Shown here one piece after another: positions 56,202 through 64,000 of a stretch of DNA of 64,000 bases (position 1 is its first letter; every line of letters starts with the position of its first letter). The position numbers and the translations under genes are program-made. The stretch comes from Flavobacterium salilacus subsp. salilacus (GTDB lineage: Bacteria; Bacteroidota; Bacteroidia; Flavobacteriales; Flavobacteriaceae), in contig NZ_SKBP01000001.1 in the NCBI RefSeq assembly GCF_004634195.1, forward strand, positions 186,001 to 250,000, read 5' to 3'. The notes below the pieces were generated by a model that saw only the letters and a list, made by a program, of their open reading frames with translations, had not been told where the DNA came from and searched no databases.

Positions 56202-58577
56202 ATGAAACACCTTATGTTACGCAAATTTATATTGCTCTTATTTATACTAACGGGCAACATTTTAACTGCTCAGACCTCTAAAAAAGATGAAATTGCTAAA
56301 AAACTGACTGATTATTTTTTTCTGGAAAGAGAAAACATCCATGTACATTTTGATAAAGATGTTTTCCTTACTGACGAGTCGGTATGGTTTAAAGGCTATA
56401 CCTACCACCGGAAAAACAGTACACCTTTTTTTGCCTGCGTAAATATTTTTGCCACACTTATAGATGCTGAAGGTACTGTTATAGAAAGCCAGTTGCTGTA
56501 TGGCAATATGGGTTCTTTTTCAGGTAGCTTTAAATTAAAAGACTCGATGAAATCAGGGCGGTATTATGTTCAGTTTTATACTAATTGGATGAATAACTTT
56601 ACTGAAGATGAATCGTTTGTAGGCGAAATTACTGTAGTTAACAAAAATATTAACCCCTCCCTGTTTAATACCCCTAACTATTCGAAAGTAAATATTGACT
56701 TGCATCCTGAAGGCGGCACGCTGGTAGAAGGGATTAATAATAATATAGGCATAAGTATAACTGACTGTAACAATAAACCGATAGCTGCCGGAAAAGCAAT
56801 GTTAGTAAATGAAAAGGGTGAAACAGGAAAAGTTATTAATCTGAACGAACAGGGCTACGGAAAATTTGACTTTATCCCGGACAGAACTAAACAATATAAA
56901 ATTGTTGTAACAATAGAGGATAACAAATATGAGCAAGCTATACCCCCGGCAGAACTAAAAGGCGTATCGCTGGAGGTTAACAGTTATACCCTATCTGATA
57001 AAACCATGATTAAAACACGCATTAATTCATTAATGCAGGTGTCCTTATCCGGCAAGCCTTTATACTTAGTAATACACCAAGACGAAAAGGCAATTATTAC
57101 AGAAATTGATTTTAAAGGGCAGGGATCAGAACTATCGGCTGCCATCAATAACCTCGACCTTTTTGAAGGGCTTAACACGATACGTATATTGGACAGCGAG
57201 CTGAATGAACTTGCACAAAGGGTTTTTTACATCTATCCCGAATCGGTATTAAATATGGAGATAGCAAAGGCTAAAGAAACCAACGAAAATATAGAGCTAA
57301 CCGGTAAAATTAGCCATGCTAACATGAATTTAAGTATATCGATGCTGCCTGCCAATACAGTTACGCTGAAAGAACATAATGATATCTATGCTTCACTATT
57401 GATTTCTCCTTACATAGAAAATCATAAAACACTGGAGGCAAGAAGCTATTTAAATACTGTTTCCCGAAAAAACCAGTATGAAATGGATTTGTTTCTGCTA
57501 AACCAAAATAGCAAGTACAACTGGCGAGATATTAAAGGAAACCCTCCGAAAAGCAACTATACCTTTGATATAGGGCTTTCCTTAAAAGGAACAATAAACA
57601 ACAGCGGAAACCTTAAAAATCATAAAGTAAAAGTATCTTCTTTTGAAGGCATGATAGATGAAACCATCGAAATTAATGAAAAGAATGAGTTTTATTTGGA
57701 TAATCTTATTCTTGCCGATTCTGTTAAGCTCGATTTTTTCCTGGTAAAAGATGATACCAAAAAACAAATAAAACTTTATCCTCAGCTTTTTAATATTAAC
57801 AGAGTATATAACAAGCAGAATAAACCCGAAGTTGCTGAATGTATTATACCTGAAAGCAGTAACGTTGCTTCAAGTTTACCGGAACTACCCGACCAAATAG
57901 ATATGAATGCCATTGTACTTGATGAAGTAGAACTACACGGTACTACCAATAAGCTAAAGTATCAAAGGGCATTTGGTAACTCACAATTAAGAGGGTACAA
58001 AATTTCAGAAGATGACAGTAAGAGTTTCTTTTACATATTAGACCTCATTCGCTATCATGGCTTTGATGTAGAGACCAGCGGTGGTAGTGTAAGTATAACC
58101 GGTCGTACTATTAATACTATAAACGGTCAGCGAACCACACCCATGATATATATAGATAATATTCAGGTACTGAGTTTTGATATATTGTGGAATATGCAAA
58201 CCGAAGATATTGATGAATTTTATATAAACCAGCATGCTGTAGTTCCCTCTGTAAATAACAGAATGGGTATTATACGATTATATATGAGGAAAGATTACTC
58301 AAGTAAAGCAAAAAACAACTCACCAACATCCTTTTTAGTAAAAAACGGCTTTAAACGTATTGCCCCGTTTAAAAACACCACCTACCTGTCAACAGCTACA
58401 AAAGGGTTTGAAAACTTTGGTGTGATTGACTGGGAGCCACTCATAACAACAGATGAAAAGGGAGAGTTTAAACTGGAACTGCCCCGCACGGGTCAGGACA
58501 GTATAAAACTCCTTATAGAAGGCATTAGCCCTGACGGCAAACTTATATCGGAAATAAAAACCATATCCCTCAATTAA
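56202..58577 (+). CDS. Exported MG2/macroglobulin-like protein with a TonB-plug-like segment
   Basis: The 791-residue protein has a signal peptide in MKHLMLRKFILLLFILTGNILTAQ. The N-terminal 300 residues read like MG2/alpha-2-macroglobulin domains (ENIHVHFDKDVFLTDESVWFKGY and the strand SGRYYVQFYTNW), then more Ig-like domains. At about residues 586-699 a TonB-plug-like segment appears (ILDLIRYHGFDV, MIYIDNIQVLSFDILWNMQTEDIDEFYI), but no beta-barrel follows; the C-terminus is LPRTGQDSIKLLIEGISPDG. Such proteins in Bacteroidota sit beside or act with outer-membrane receptors; the ligand is unknown. It is monocistronic after groEL. Confidence 0.8.
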   Translation: MKHLMLRKFILLLFILTGNILTAQTSKKDEIAKKLTDYFFLERENIHVHFDKDVFLTDESVWFKGYTYHRKNSTPFFACVNIFATLIDAEGTVIESQLLYGNMGSFSGSFKLKDSMKSGRYYVQFYTNWMNNFTEDESFVGEITVVNKNINPSLFNTPNYSKVNIDLHPEGGTLVEGINNNIGISITDCNNKPIAAGKAMLVNEKGETGKVINLNEQGYGKFDFIPDRTKQYKIVVTIEDNKYEQAIPPAELKGVSLEVNSYTLSDKTMIKTRINSLMQVSLSGKPLYLVIHQDEKAIITEIDFKGQGSELSAAINNLDLFEGLNTIRILDSELNELAQRVFYIYPESVLNMEIAKAKETNENIELTGKISHANMNLSISMLPANTVTLKEHNDIYASLLISPYIENHKTLEARSYLNTVSRKNQYEMDLFLLNQNSKYNWRDIKGNPPKSNYTFDIGLSLKGTINNSGNLKNHKVKVSSFEGMIDETIEINEKNEFYLDNLILADSVKLDFFLVKDDTKKQIKLYPQLFNINRVYNKQNKPEVAECIIPESSNVASSLPELPDQIDMNAIVLDEVELHGTTNKLKYQRAFGNSQLRGYKISEDDSKSFFYILDLIRYHGFDVETSGGSVSITGRTINTINGQRTTPMIYIDNIQVLSFDILWNMQTEDIDEFYINQHAVVPSVNNRMGIIRLYMRKDYSSKAKNNSPTSFLVKNGFKRIAPFKNTTYLSTATKGFENFGVIDWEPLITTDEKGEFKLELPRTGQDSIKLLIEGISPDGKLISEIKTISLN

Positions 58578-58604
58578 ACAAAGAGTTACTAAACAAGCAT
58601 TTTT

Positions 58605-58683
58605 GTCATTCTGACGAAAGAAGAATCTCTTGTCTGTTAAACCATTGAGATTCTTTACTTCATTACATTGCGTTCAGAATGAC
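58605..58683 (+). repeat. 79-bp palindromic element P2, copy 1
   Basis: Starts GTCATTCTGACGAAAGAAG and ends CGTTCAGAATGAC, with imperfect inverted halves centred on the TTGAGATTCTT region. It lies between the convergent ends of the MG2 gene and the porin gene. The second copy at 60192-60270 has the same length and orientation and differs at about 9 positions (roughly 89% identity); the preceding AAGCATTTTT is shared too. Confidence 0.85.
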
Positions 58684-58718
58684 GCGATGTGAACTTTTCG
58701 CTTATATTAAAAACCAGC

Positions 58719-60029
58719 TTAATTAAAATATACCTGATATTGTGCTACCACAGCACCTCGCCTATCCGTTTTGTCACCCATAGAATCATATACAGGGCGA
58801 CTTTGATAAGCTACGGTAAACTTAGAGGTGTGCCCCTCCAGAAGCCAGTTTACACCTACATCAAAAAAATCCATTGGGTCGTTTAGCCCTTCATAATCGG
58901 CATGCTGCAAAGATGCATAAGGTAATAAGGTAGTTTTGCCTATAAGGTTATCTTTAAACTTATACCCTGCCTGTGCATAAAATATTGTGCCAGTACCATA
59001 CATAGGAAAACCATTACCGCTGCCATTCAACACATCTGGGTTATTACTTCCGTTGGCAGGGTTCATTACAGCGGCATTGCGCAGGTAATTTTTACCAAAA
59101 TCATAGTGCGTTACATTACCATATATACTCACAGCCTCTCCGTTTGTTCCTGTAGGAGCATCATAAAAAACATCGGCAGCAAGGTGCACCATATTACTCA
59201 TTATGGTATCATTAACCGTATTTAAATGCCACATGGCATCTTTTTGATAAATAAACCCTGCTCCTATATTAAATACTTTTTTCTTACCGTGATAAGTACC
59301 GGCATTATAGGGCGTCATGTTCGATTCTTTATCTTTAAATTGATACTGAAAATACCCGTTCCATTGCATTTCGGGCGGATTGGAGGAAAAACCGGCTATG
59401 TCTTCGCTGATGACGGGATTGTAATTTGAAGATTTTGTAATATCCATAGGCTGTGCTAATGCCAAGCGGTAATCTAACCTACCCAATTTACCTTTTGCGA
59501 AAACAGATAATTTTCTCAGGAACTGATCGGTAACATCATTAGTGCTTTGCAGGAACAACGGTGCATCAATACCCAATATAGAACCTACCGATGGCGATGA
59601 AAAACGAGACAGCCCGCTCCATGCCGAAAGCCCCATACCCATAGACAGCTTTTCTTTATCTATAGCATATTCGCCATAGGCATCGTGTACAAAAAAACCT
59701 GCTTTCCTGTCGGATATTGCATTAAAATTATTTTCGCCAAACTGCCCATAAGCAAAAACCCTGTCCGTAAGCTGCCCATACATCTGTATCCTGTATCGGC
59801 GTATGCCTATATCAGTACCGCTGCTGCGTTCTACATCATTTATTGTTGTGCCGGGATTGTATTGCATATTTCTTAACCATGCCTGGGTAAGAAAAGTAAA
59901 CTTAACGTAATTACTGCCATCTTCATTAAGGTATAATTTTCTGTCTTTAAAAATTTCCTGTGCTTTAGCGGTTTGTGGTAATAGTATCATTAAGCCACAT
60001 AGCATTACAAAAAGTTTAGTTTTCTTCAT
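58719..60029 (-). CDS. Outer-membrane porin
   Basis: The 436-residue protein has a signal peptide (MKKTKLFVMLCGLMILLPQTAKAQ). Alternating beta-strand patterns run to a C-terminal GAVVAQYQVYFN with the aromatic end residue expected of outer-membrane beta-barrels. It contains the GIRRYRIQMYGQLTDRVFAYGQFG segment typical of the porin family seen in Bacteroidota, related to phosphate-selective porins O/P. The substrate is undetermined. Two directly repeated 79-bp elements lie just outside it on both sides. Confidence 0.87.
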   Translation of the reverse strand: MKKTKLFVMLCGLMILLPQTAKAQEIFKDRKLYLNEDGSNYVKFTFLTQAWLRNMQYNPGTTINDVERSSGTDIGIRRYRIQMYGQLTDRVFAYGQFGENNFNAISDRKAGFFVHDAYGEYAIDKEKLSMGMGLSAWSGLSRFSSPSVGSILGIDAPLFLQSTNDVTDQFLRKLSVFAKGKLGRLDYRLALAQPMDITKSSNYNPVISEDIAGFSSNPPEMQWNGYFQYQFKDKESNMTPYNAGTYHGKKKVFNIGAGFIYQKDAMWHLNTVNDTIMSNMVHLAADVFYDAPTGTNGEAVSIYGNVTHYDFGKNYLRNAAVMNPANGSNNPDVLNGSGNGFPMYGTGTIFYAQAGYKFKDNLIGKTTLLPYASLQHADYEGLNDPMDFFDVGVNWLLEGHTSKFTVAYQSRPVYDSMGDKTDRRGAVVAQYQVYFN

Positions 60030-60148
60030 TCTCTGATTGTTTGATTTTTATTTTGAAAGATGCAGTTATTATACAAAAACCGATAGAAACGAACCCTAAA
60101 ATTAAGCTTTTCATAAAAACTATCAAGCCTATAGTTCTAAATAACCAT

Positions 60149-60295
60149 AAAAAAAAGAGGCTGTTTCAAAAGTGCTTAAATAAGCATTTTTGTCATTCTG
60201 ACGAAGGAAGAATCTTTTATCTATTAAACGATTGAGATTCTTAACTCCATCACATTACGTTCAGAATGACACTTTTGAGACAGCCTCTTTTTTTT
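60149..60295 (-). terminator. Composite inverted-repeat terminator enclosing P2 copy 2
   Basis: The outer arms AAAAAAAAGAGGCTGTTTCAAAAGTG (60149-60174) and CACTTTTGAGACAGCCTCTTTTTTTT (60270-60295) are 26-bp inverted repeats with one mismatch. Inside lies the P2 element (60192-60270). The A and T runs at the ends let it end transcription from the HMA gene (minus strand, stop at 60312). This fills most of the 282-bp gap between porin and HMA genes. Confidence 0.75.
60192..60270 (+). repeat. 79-bp palindromic element P2, copy 2
   Basis: GTCATTCTGACGAAGGAAG to CGTTCAGAATGAC, same orientation and length as the copy at 58605-58683. Together they flank the porin gene as direct repeats. Confidence 0.85.
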
Positions 60296-60311
60296 ATATG
60301 ATATTTATTGC

Positions 60312-60653
60312 TTACCCCCTGTCATACTGACAACAATTGTGCAAGCCTTCATAATCTTCATCTTTAGCTTTCACAGTATCAGTATCATGACCTGTTTTGG
60401 CTATAGCCTTGCGCACGTCATCTATACTGCATTTGTTCTCATCAATAATAAGGTGGATATCCTGATGGTCGGCATGCCAATCGGCATACTTAACACCCGA
60501 AACGCCAAAAGCAGCCTTCTCGATACGTTTTTTACACATCTCGCAGTTGCCTTTTACTTCTATATTATACTTGGCGTTTTTCTTCTTTTTCTCCTGTGCC
60601 TGCATTGTTAATCCCATCAGCATAACAAGCATTAATAAAAATATTTTTTTCAT
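60312..60653 (-). CDS. Exported heavy-metal-associated (HMA) domain protein
   Basis: The 113-residue protein has a signal peptide (MKKIFLLMLVMLMGLTMQAQ). The HMA domain has KGNCEMCKKRIEKAA with the CxxC metal pair, as in copper chaperones, and ends with a Cys-rich tail (GLHNCCQYDRG). It is probably a periplasmic copper- or zinc-binding protein. It lies 43 bp after the TonB-dependent receptor gene in the same direction and is likely co-transcribed with it. Confidence 0.9.
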   Translation of the reverse strand: MKKIFLLMLVMLMGLTMQAQEKKKKNAKYNIEVKGNCEMCKKRIEKAAFGVSGVKYADWHADHQDIHLIIDENKCSIDDVRKAIAKTGHDTDTVKAKDEDYEGLHNCCQYDRG

Positions 60654-60696
60654 AGTATGTAAGTTAATAGTTTTTAAATATAAAAAATTTTCTGAT

Positions 60697-62934
60697 TTAC
60701 TTTATCTTAAATCGTAATCCGGCATAATACATCTGCCCAAAAACAGGCGCATATACTATAGAAGTATCAAAATAGGGACCAAAAGGATCGCTTGCTCCTA
60801 AAATTGCTTTATCCTGACGGTAGTTACCTATATTTTCTCCACCCACATATACTTCAAAAACGCCGGAAAAGGTACGTGTTATTTGTGCGTTCATTAACGA
60901 AAAAGCAGGTGAATAATTGCCCATTTGTTCCTGCACAGGGTTAGTGCCCGTATAAGGCAAACGCTGTTTGCCCAGCCAATTGTAGGTAAAGTCGAACTTC
61001 CATTGCTTACCGCCTTTTTTCACGTGGGTTTCATAGCCTACATTGGTGAAAAACCTATGTTTTGACTGCAATGGCATTTCGGCAGTACCGGAAGTATAGT
61101 CGGTAGTAACATCATAGTACTTATAAGCCGTACGGATATTGAAGTGATGGGTTATCTCATAGTTTAACTCCAATTGTAAGCTATTAGCCGATGATGCTCC
61201 TTCAAGGTTATAAAACTGTACCTGCTGTGGTGAAGCAAATACATCAACCACTGCACGGTTCTCAAAATCTGTTCTATAAAAATCGACAACAAATTCTGCA
61301 TTTTTATTGAATAGTGTAAAGCCCTGCATAAAGCTGACGCCATAATTCCAGGCAATTTCAGGGTCAAGCCCGTACACCTTACCGCCACTGTTTAAAATAT
61401 TTAACTCACGCGAACTGCCAAAATAGGCTTGATTTTCAGCAAATATATTAGCTGCTCGTTTACCTCTGCCTGCCGAAGCTCGCAGCACCGCTTTGTTCCA
61501 AGGGTTATAGCGAAGGTGCATTCTGGGTGTAAAGAAAGCGCCTAAACGGTTGTGCACATCAAAACGCCCCCCTGTAACAATACTAAAGTTATCGGTATTA
61601 TCATACGTATATTCAAAAAATGCACCTACCGAGTTATCTATTCTGCCTACATCTGTAGTGTTTACAAACTCATCATAGTTATCGTAGGTAAAGTTAATTC
61701 CTGTCGAAAACTTATTGAGTGTATTATTTATAATAGAGTTGAAAATCAGGTTAGAATAGAAACTCTTTTGGTCGATATCATATTGTTTCAAACCAAAATA
61801 AGATTCCTGCTTGTGCCAGTTGTAAGCCGTTTGTATCCCCATACTCTGAAATGGCATATCAGGAAAAACATACCCAAATTTTGCCGAAAGGTCTAATTTA
61901 TCAGTATTAATTTCAGAACCCCAGTAGTTTGTGGTAAGTTTATCCCTGTCCGGATCAAAATCAAGTTCGCCTGTTTGTTTTTCATCACGCATATAGCGTG
62001 CATTAATGAAACTTACCCAACCTTTCTCGGCATCAGTATATTGCCAACGGTTCATTACGTTTACCTGTTTTGCCAATGGGTTATCCAGGAAACCGTCATC
62101 ATTCATATCATTTTTTGCCACACGGGTATTACCGTGTACAAAAAGGGTGCTGCTCCACTTGTCAGACACTTTTTTGTTAAAGTGCGTGTTCAACTCAAAC
62201 CGTCCACCTGTAGAACCATAGGCATTCAGGAAAAACGGAATGTCATTTACAGGCTTAAGAAGTTCATAATTTATTTGTCCCGATATACTCTCATATCCAT
62301 TAACCACAGAACCGGCACCTTTGGTTATCTGTATGCTCTCTACCCATGTACCCGGCACGAACGACAACCCATAAGCCTGAGATGCACCGCGAACAGCAGG
62401 TATGTTTTCCTCTGCAATAAGCAGGTACGGGCTGGTAAGCCCCAGCATTTTTATTTGGCGTGTACCTGTAAGTGCATCCGAAAAGTTAACGTCTATAGAA
62501 GGGTTGGTTTCAAAGCTTTCGCCTATATTACAGCAGGCAGCTTTCAGCAGTTCTTTACTACCCATGTTCGATACATTAGCCGTTTTTACATACGACCGCT
62601 CCAAACTTTTTCTGTTTTTTGTTACCTCCACTTCATCCAGTTCTTTACCGCTTGAAAGTTTCATGGTATAGGTTATATAGTTGGGCGAAGCTATACTTAG
62701 TGTATCAGTACGGAAACCGATATAGCTTATTACAAGTTGTGTATTTTCAGAGCTGTAAGGCAGGTTAAAAGTACCATCCTCTATAGTAGATGTACCAATA
62801 GTGGTGTTAAGCCAGTATAGGCTTGCACCGGGCAGCGGTTGTTTTTTGTCGTCCAGTATTTTTCCGCTAATGGTTTCCTGTGCCTGTGCAAAGGCAGCAG
62901 TAAATAAAAATAAAATTAAAAATATTTTACGCAT
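60697..62934 (-). CDS. TonB-dependent receptor with a Cys-Cys plug motif
   Basis: The start at 62934 gives MRKIFLILFLFTAAFAQAQ, a signal peptide; an in-frame ATG 13 codons upstream adds an unlikely charged/hydrophobic leader. The 745-residue product has a carboxypeptidase-like N-terminal domain (ISGKILDDKKQPLPGASLYW), a plug with Cys134-Cys135 in AACCNIGESFETNPS, and a long beta-barrel ending YYAGLRFKIK. The AACCN motif with adjacent HMA and HYC_CC_PP genes marks a receptor type associated with metal, probably copper, uptake in Bacteroidota (inference). Confidence 0.93.
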   Translation of the reverse strand: MRKIFLILFLFTAAFAQAQETISGKILDDKKQPLPGASLYWLNTTIGTSTIEDGTFNLPYSSENTQLVISYIGFRTDTLSIASPNYITYTMKLSSGKELDEVEVTKNRKSLERSYVKTANVSNMGSKELLKAACCNIGESFETNPSIDVNFSDALTGTRQIKMLGLTSPYLLIAEENIPAVRGASQAYGLSFVPGTWVESIQITKGAGSVVNGYESISGQINYELLKPVNDIPFFLNAYGSTGGRFELNTHFNKKVSDKWSSTLFVHGNTRVAKNDMNDDGFLDNPLAKQVNVMNRWQYTDAEKGWVSFINARYMRDEKQTGELDFDPDRDKLTTNYWGSEINTDKLDLSAKFGYVFPDMPFQSMGIQTAYNWHKQESYFGLKQYDIDQKSFYSNLIFNSIINNTLNKFSTGINFTYDNYDEFVNTTDVGRIDNSVGAFFEYTYDNTDNFSIVTGGRFDVHNRLGAFFTPRMHLRYNPWNKAVLRASAGRGKRAANIFAENQAYFGSSRELNILNSGGKVYGLDPEIAWNYGVSFMQGFTLFNKNAEFVVDFYRTDFENRAVVDVFASPQQVQFYNLEGASSANSLQLELNYEITHHFNIRTAYKYYDVTTDYTSGTAEMPLQSKHRFFTNVGYETHVKKGGKQWKFDFTYNWLGKQRLPYTGTNPVQEQMGNYSPAFSLMNAQITRTFSGVFEVYVGGENIGNYRQDKAILGASDPFGPYFDTSIVYAPVFGQMYYAGLRFKIK

Positions 62935-62998
62935 ATAATAGTATGTAATGTTAATAATAATTTTGTTCCACAATGTGGATAAAAGATTATAACATTAC

Positions 62999-63424
62999 TT
63001 AGGCGTACAGGGTATAACGGCAATAGAGTTTAAAGAGTGGCGGTGCGTTGGTCTCGCAATAAAAAGCGGGAGTTTGCTTTTTTACTACAGGGGTTGTACC
63101 ATAAAACGCAATGGGCTTCCATTCATTTATGATGCAAAAATTGACAAGGTCTAATTGTAATGATTTTACAATGATGAGATTGTCTGCCTTATCTTTCAGT
63201 TTTACAAGGTCGTTTTTACAGCAGCTTTTATGGCTGTCTTGAGCCATACCACAACATGCTCTTGCCTCTTTTGCATGATGGTCGTTACAAGGTTCTTGTA
63301 CTTTATAAGCAAAAGAAACTTCGGAAATCTGACCTTTGCAATAATGCACATTAAGCGCAAGCCCCATATTGGCTACCAATATCAGGAAGGACAAAACGAA
63401 ACTTATGTGCTTTTTTAATTGCAT
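62999..63424 (-). CDS. HYC_CC_PP family protein
   Basis: The 141-residue protein has a signal-like segment (FVLSFLILVANMGLALNVHYC). The motifs that give the family its name are present in order: HYC near residue 29, two Cys-Cys pairs (RACCGMAQ and KSCCKN), and APP near the C-terminus (NAPPLFKLYCRY). The start at ATG 63424 is preferred over a TTG three codons earlier because a TAATTTTG box lies just upstream. The cysteines and neighbouring TonB receptor and HMA genes suggest metal binding at the envelope; the function is not established. Confidence 0.87.
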   Translation of the reverse strand: MQLKKHISFVLSFLILVANMGLALNVHYCKGQISEVSFAYKVQEPCNDHHAKEARACCGMAQDSHKSCCKNDLVKLKDKADNLIIVKSLQLDLVNFCIINEWKPIAFYGTTPVVKKQTPAFYCETNAPPLFKLYCRYTLYA

Positions 63425-63430
63425 AGTATG

Positions 63431-63438
63431 CAAAATTA
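63431..63438 (-). promoter_or_regulatory. -7 box of the HYC_CC_PP gene
   Basis: TAATTTTG on the minus strand, six bases before the ATG at 63424. It probably starts the HYC_CC_PP / TonB receptor / HMA transcript. Confidence 0.5.
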
Positions 63439-63461
63439 GTTATTTACTGTTTATATAACAG

Positions 63462-63917
63462 CTATTTACCTGAAAAATTTTCTGAACGTACTTTTTTTTG
63501 ATAATAAAAAGCAGGTATAAAGAGTATTAAGAATAAAGGCTGTATTAAAAAACGCCTGATATAGAATAACAATAACATATCGACTTCATCTGTACTGAGC
63601 ACTATATAAAATGCCGCTACAAGTGCTATAAAAAAAAGGATATATAATACAGTACAAATTTTTATAATTGCCTTGTCTTTAAAAACAAGGTAAATTATGG
63701 CTAATGATAATACCGTATTGAGCAGGTATCGAAAAGCCAACCCTCCGAAGAGTTTAAGATTGTCGTATAGTGGCAATTCTTTCGATTCTGCTCTAAAAAA
63801 AGCAAGGAAAGGATCATAAAATAGCTGTTCCTGAAAAACCCTCACTAATATAATCAGTACAAGCAATACCATTATAGCAGCTATAGTACCCGCGTTAAGC
63901 TTTATCTTCTTTTGCAT
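63462..63917 (-). CDS. Exosortase F (XrtF) system-associated membrane protein
   Basis: The 151-residue protein has four predicted membrane helices (about 11-28, 53-80, 85-107, 120-143). It contains the conserved QEQLFYDPFLAFF and a Y-F-x-x-R-R-F-x-I-Q-P segment late in the sequence, characteristic of the small protein that always accompanies XrtF in Flavobacteria. Its start overlaps the end of the XrtF gene by 23 bp, so they are translationally coupled. It probably assists the exosortase in processing or anchoring surface proteins; the mechanism is unknown. Confidence 0.85.
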   Translation of the reverse strand: MQKKIKLNAGTIAAIMVLLVLIILVRVFQEQLFYDPFLAFFRAESKELPLYDNLKLFGGLAFRYLLNTVLSLAIIYLVFKDKAIIKICTVLYILFFIALVAAFYIVLSTDEVDMLLLFYIRRFLIQPLFLILFIPAFYYQKKVRSENFSGK

Positions 63918-64000
63918 TTCCTGAAAGTTTCATTACCCACACTACCCATAGTGCAAACACCACACCATAAATAAACAGCGGGAAAAGTATATCGTGCATT
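63895..64000 (-). CDS. xrtF: Exosortase F (XrtF), C-terminal end only
   Basis: The frame is open to the window edge, giving only the last 34 complete codons. They read MHDILFPLFIYGVVFALWVVW then a short hydrophilic tail (VMKLSGNAKEDKA). This matches the final membrane helix and the conserved HD of XrtF. The stop lies inside the next gene. Identification rests on this segment plus the overlapping XrtF-associated gene; the active-site Cys/Arg/His are outside the window. Confidence 0.7.
   Translation of the reverse strand, partial: MHDILFPLFIYGVVFALWVVWVMKLSGNAKEDKA

Overview
The window is chromosomal DNA of a member of the Flavobacteriaceae (Bacteroidota), probably Flavobacterium or a close relative. 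The evidence is an AT-rich sequence, a complete gldKLMN gliding/type IX secretion (T9SS) cluster, a T9SS C-terminal sorting domain, exosortase-F (XrtF) genes, an HYC_CC_PP protein, and many Bacteroidota-type -7 promoter boxes (TAnnTTTG) close to start codons. Most genes are chromosomal housekeeping genes. No prophage, insertion sequence, CRISPR array, rRNA or tRNA gene was recognised. No gene-free stretch exceeds about 285 bp.

Layout. 1-2469: a secreted purple-acid-phosphatase-like phosphoesterase running off the left edge. 2.7-5.6 kb: rlmB, a rhomboid protease and rarA. 5.7-9.5 kb: a minus-strand operon with an ABC ATPase, an ABC permease carrying a histidine-rich loop, a DUF3299-like protein, a YjjG-type nucleotidase and an exported protein. 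9.6-14.5 kb: radC, a DUF1287 protein, mpl and an S46 dipeptidyl-peptidase of the DPP7 type. 14.7-18.2 kb: hpt, adk, a CNNM/CorC-type protein and obgE. 18.4-24.8 kb: a helical-repeat orphan, an MFS transporter, purK, purE, a ParE/RelE toxin-antitoxin pair and an M3 peptidase. 24.8-32 kb: an aromatic amino acid hydroxylase, a leucine-rich-repeat T9SS cargo protein, a DUF4136 lipoprotein and hutU. 32-39.8 kb: small DUF genes, a GNAT-like protein, a divergent diacylglycerol-kinase-like / App1-like pair, an ABC-F protein, a DUF983 protein and an FAD oxidoreductase. 39.8-48.3 kb: gldK-L-M-N (transcribed K to N), an arginase-family protein with a degraded metal site, and topA. 48.6-58.6 kb, plus strand: a membrane protein, miaB, a sigma-54 activator, lptE, a TPR protein, secG, groES, groEL and an exported MG2/plug-like protein. 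58.7-64 kb, minus strand: a porin, then a probable metal-uptake set (HYC_CC_PP protein, TonB-dependent receptor with a Cys-Cys pair, HMA-domain protein), and finally the XrtF-associated protein and the C-terminus of XrtF at the right edge.

How the genes work together. GldKLMN form the trans-envelope core and motor of T9SS, which would export the LRR protein and perhaps the left-edge phosphoesterase. LptE and SecG contribute to envelope biogenesis. The kinase/App1 pair plausibly interconvert phosphatidate and diacylglycerol. purK/purE and hpt/adk serve purine synthesis and salvage.

Most unusual points: four kinds of short palindromic intergenic element. One encodes the last residues of MiaB and supplies the purine-rich leader of the next gene. 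Another occurs as two 79-bp direct copies flanking the porin gene. Also notable are the His-rich ABC permease operon, the arginase-like protein beside gldK that has lost metal ligands, and an exported protein that has a TonB-plug-like domain but no barrel.
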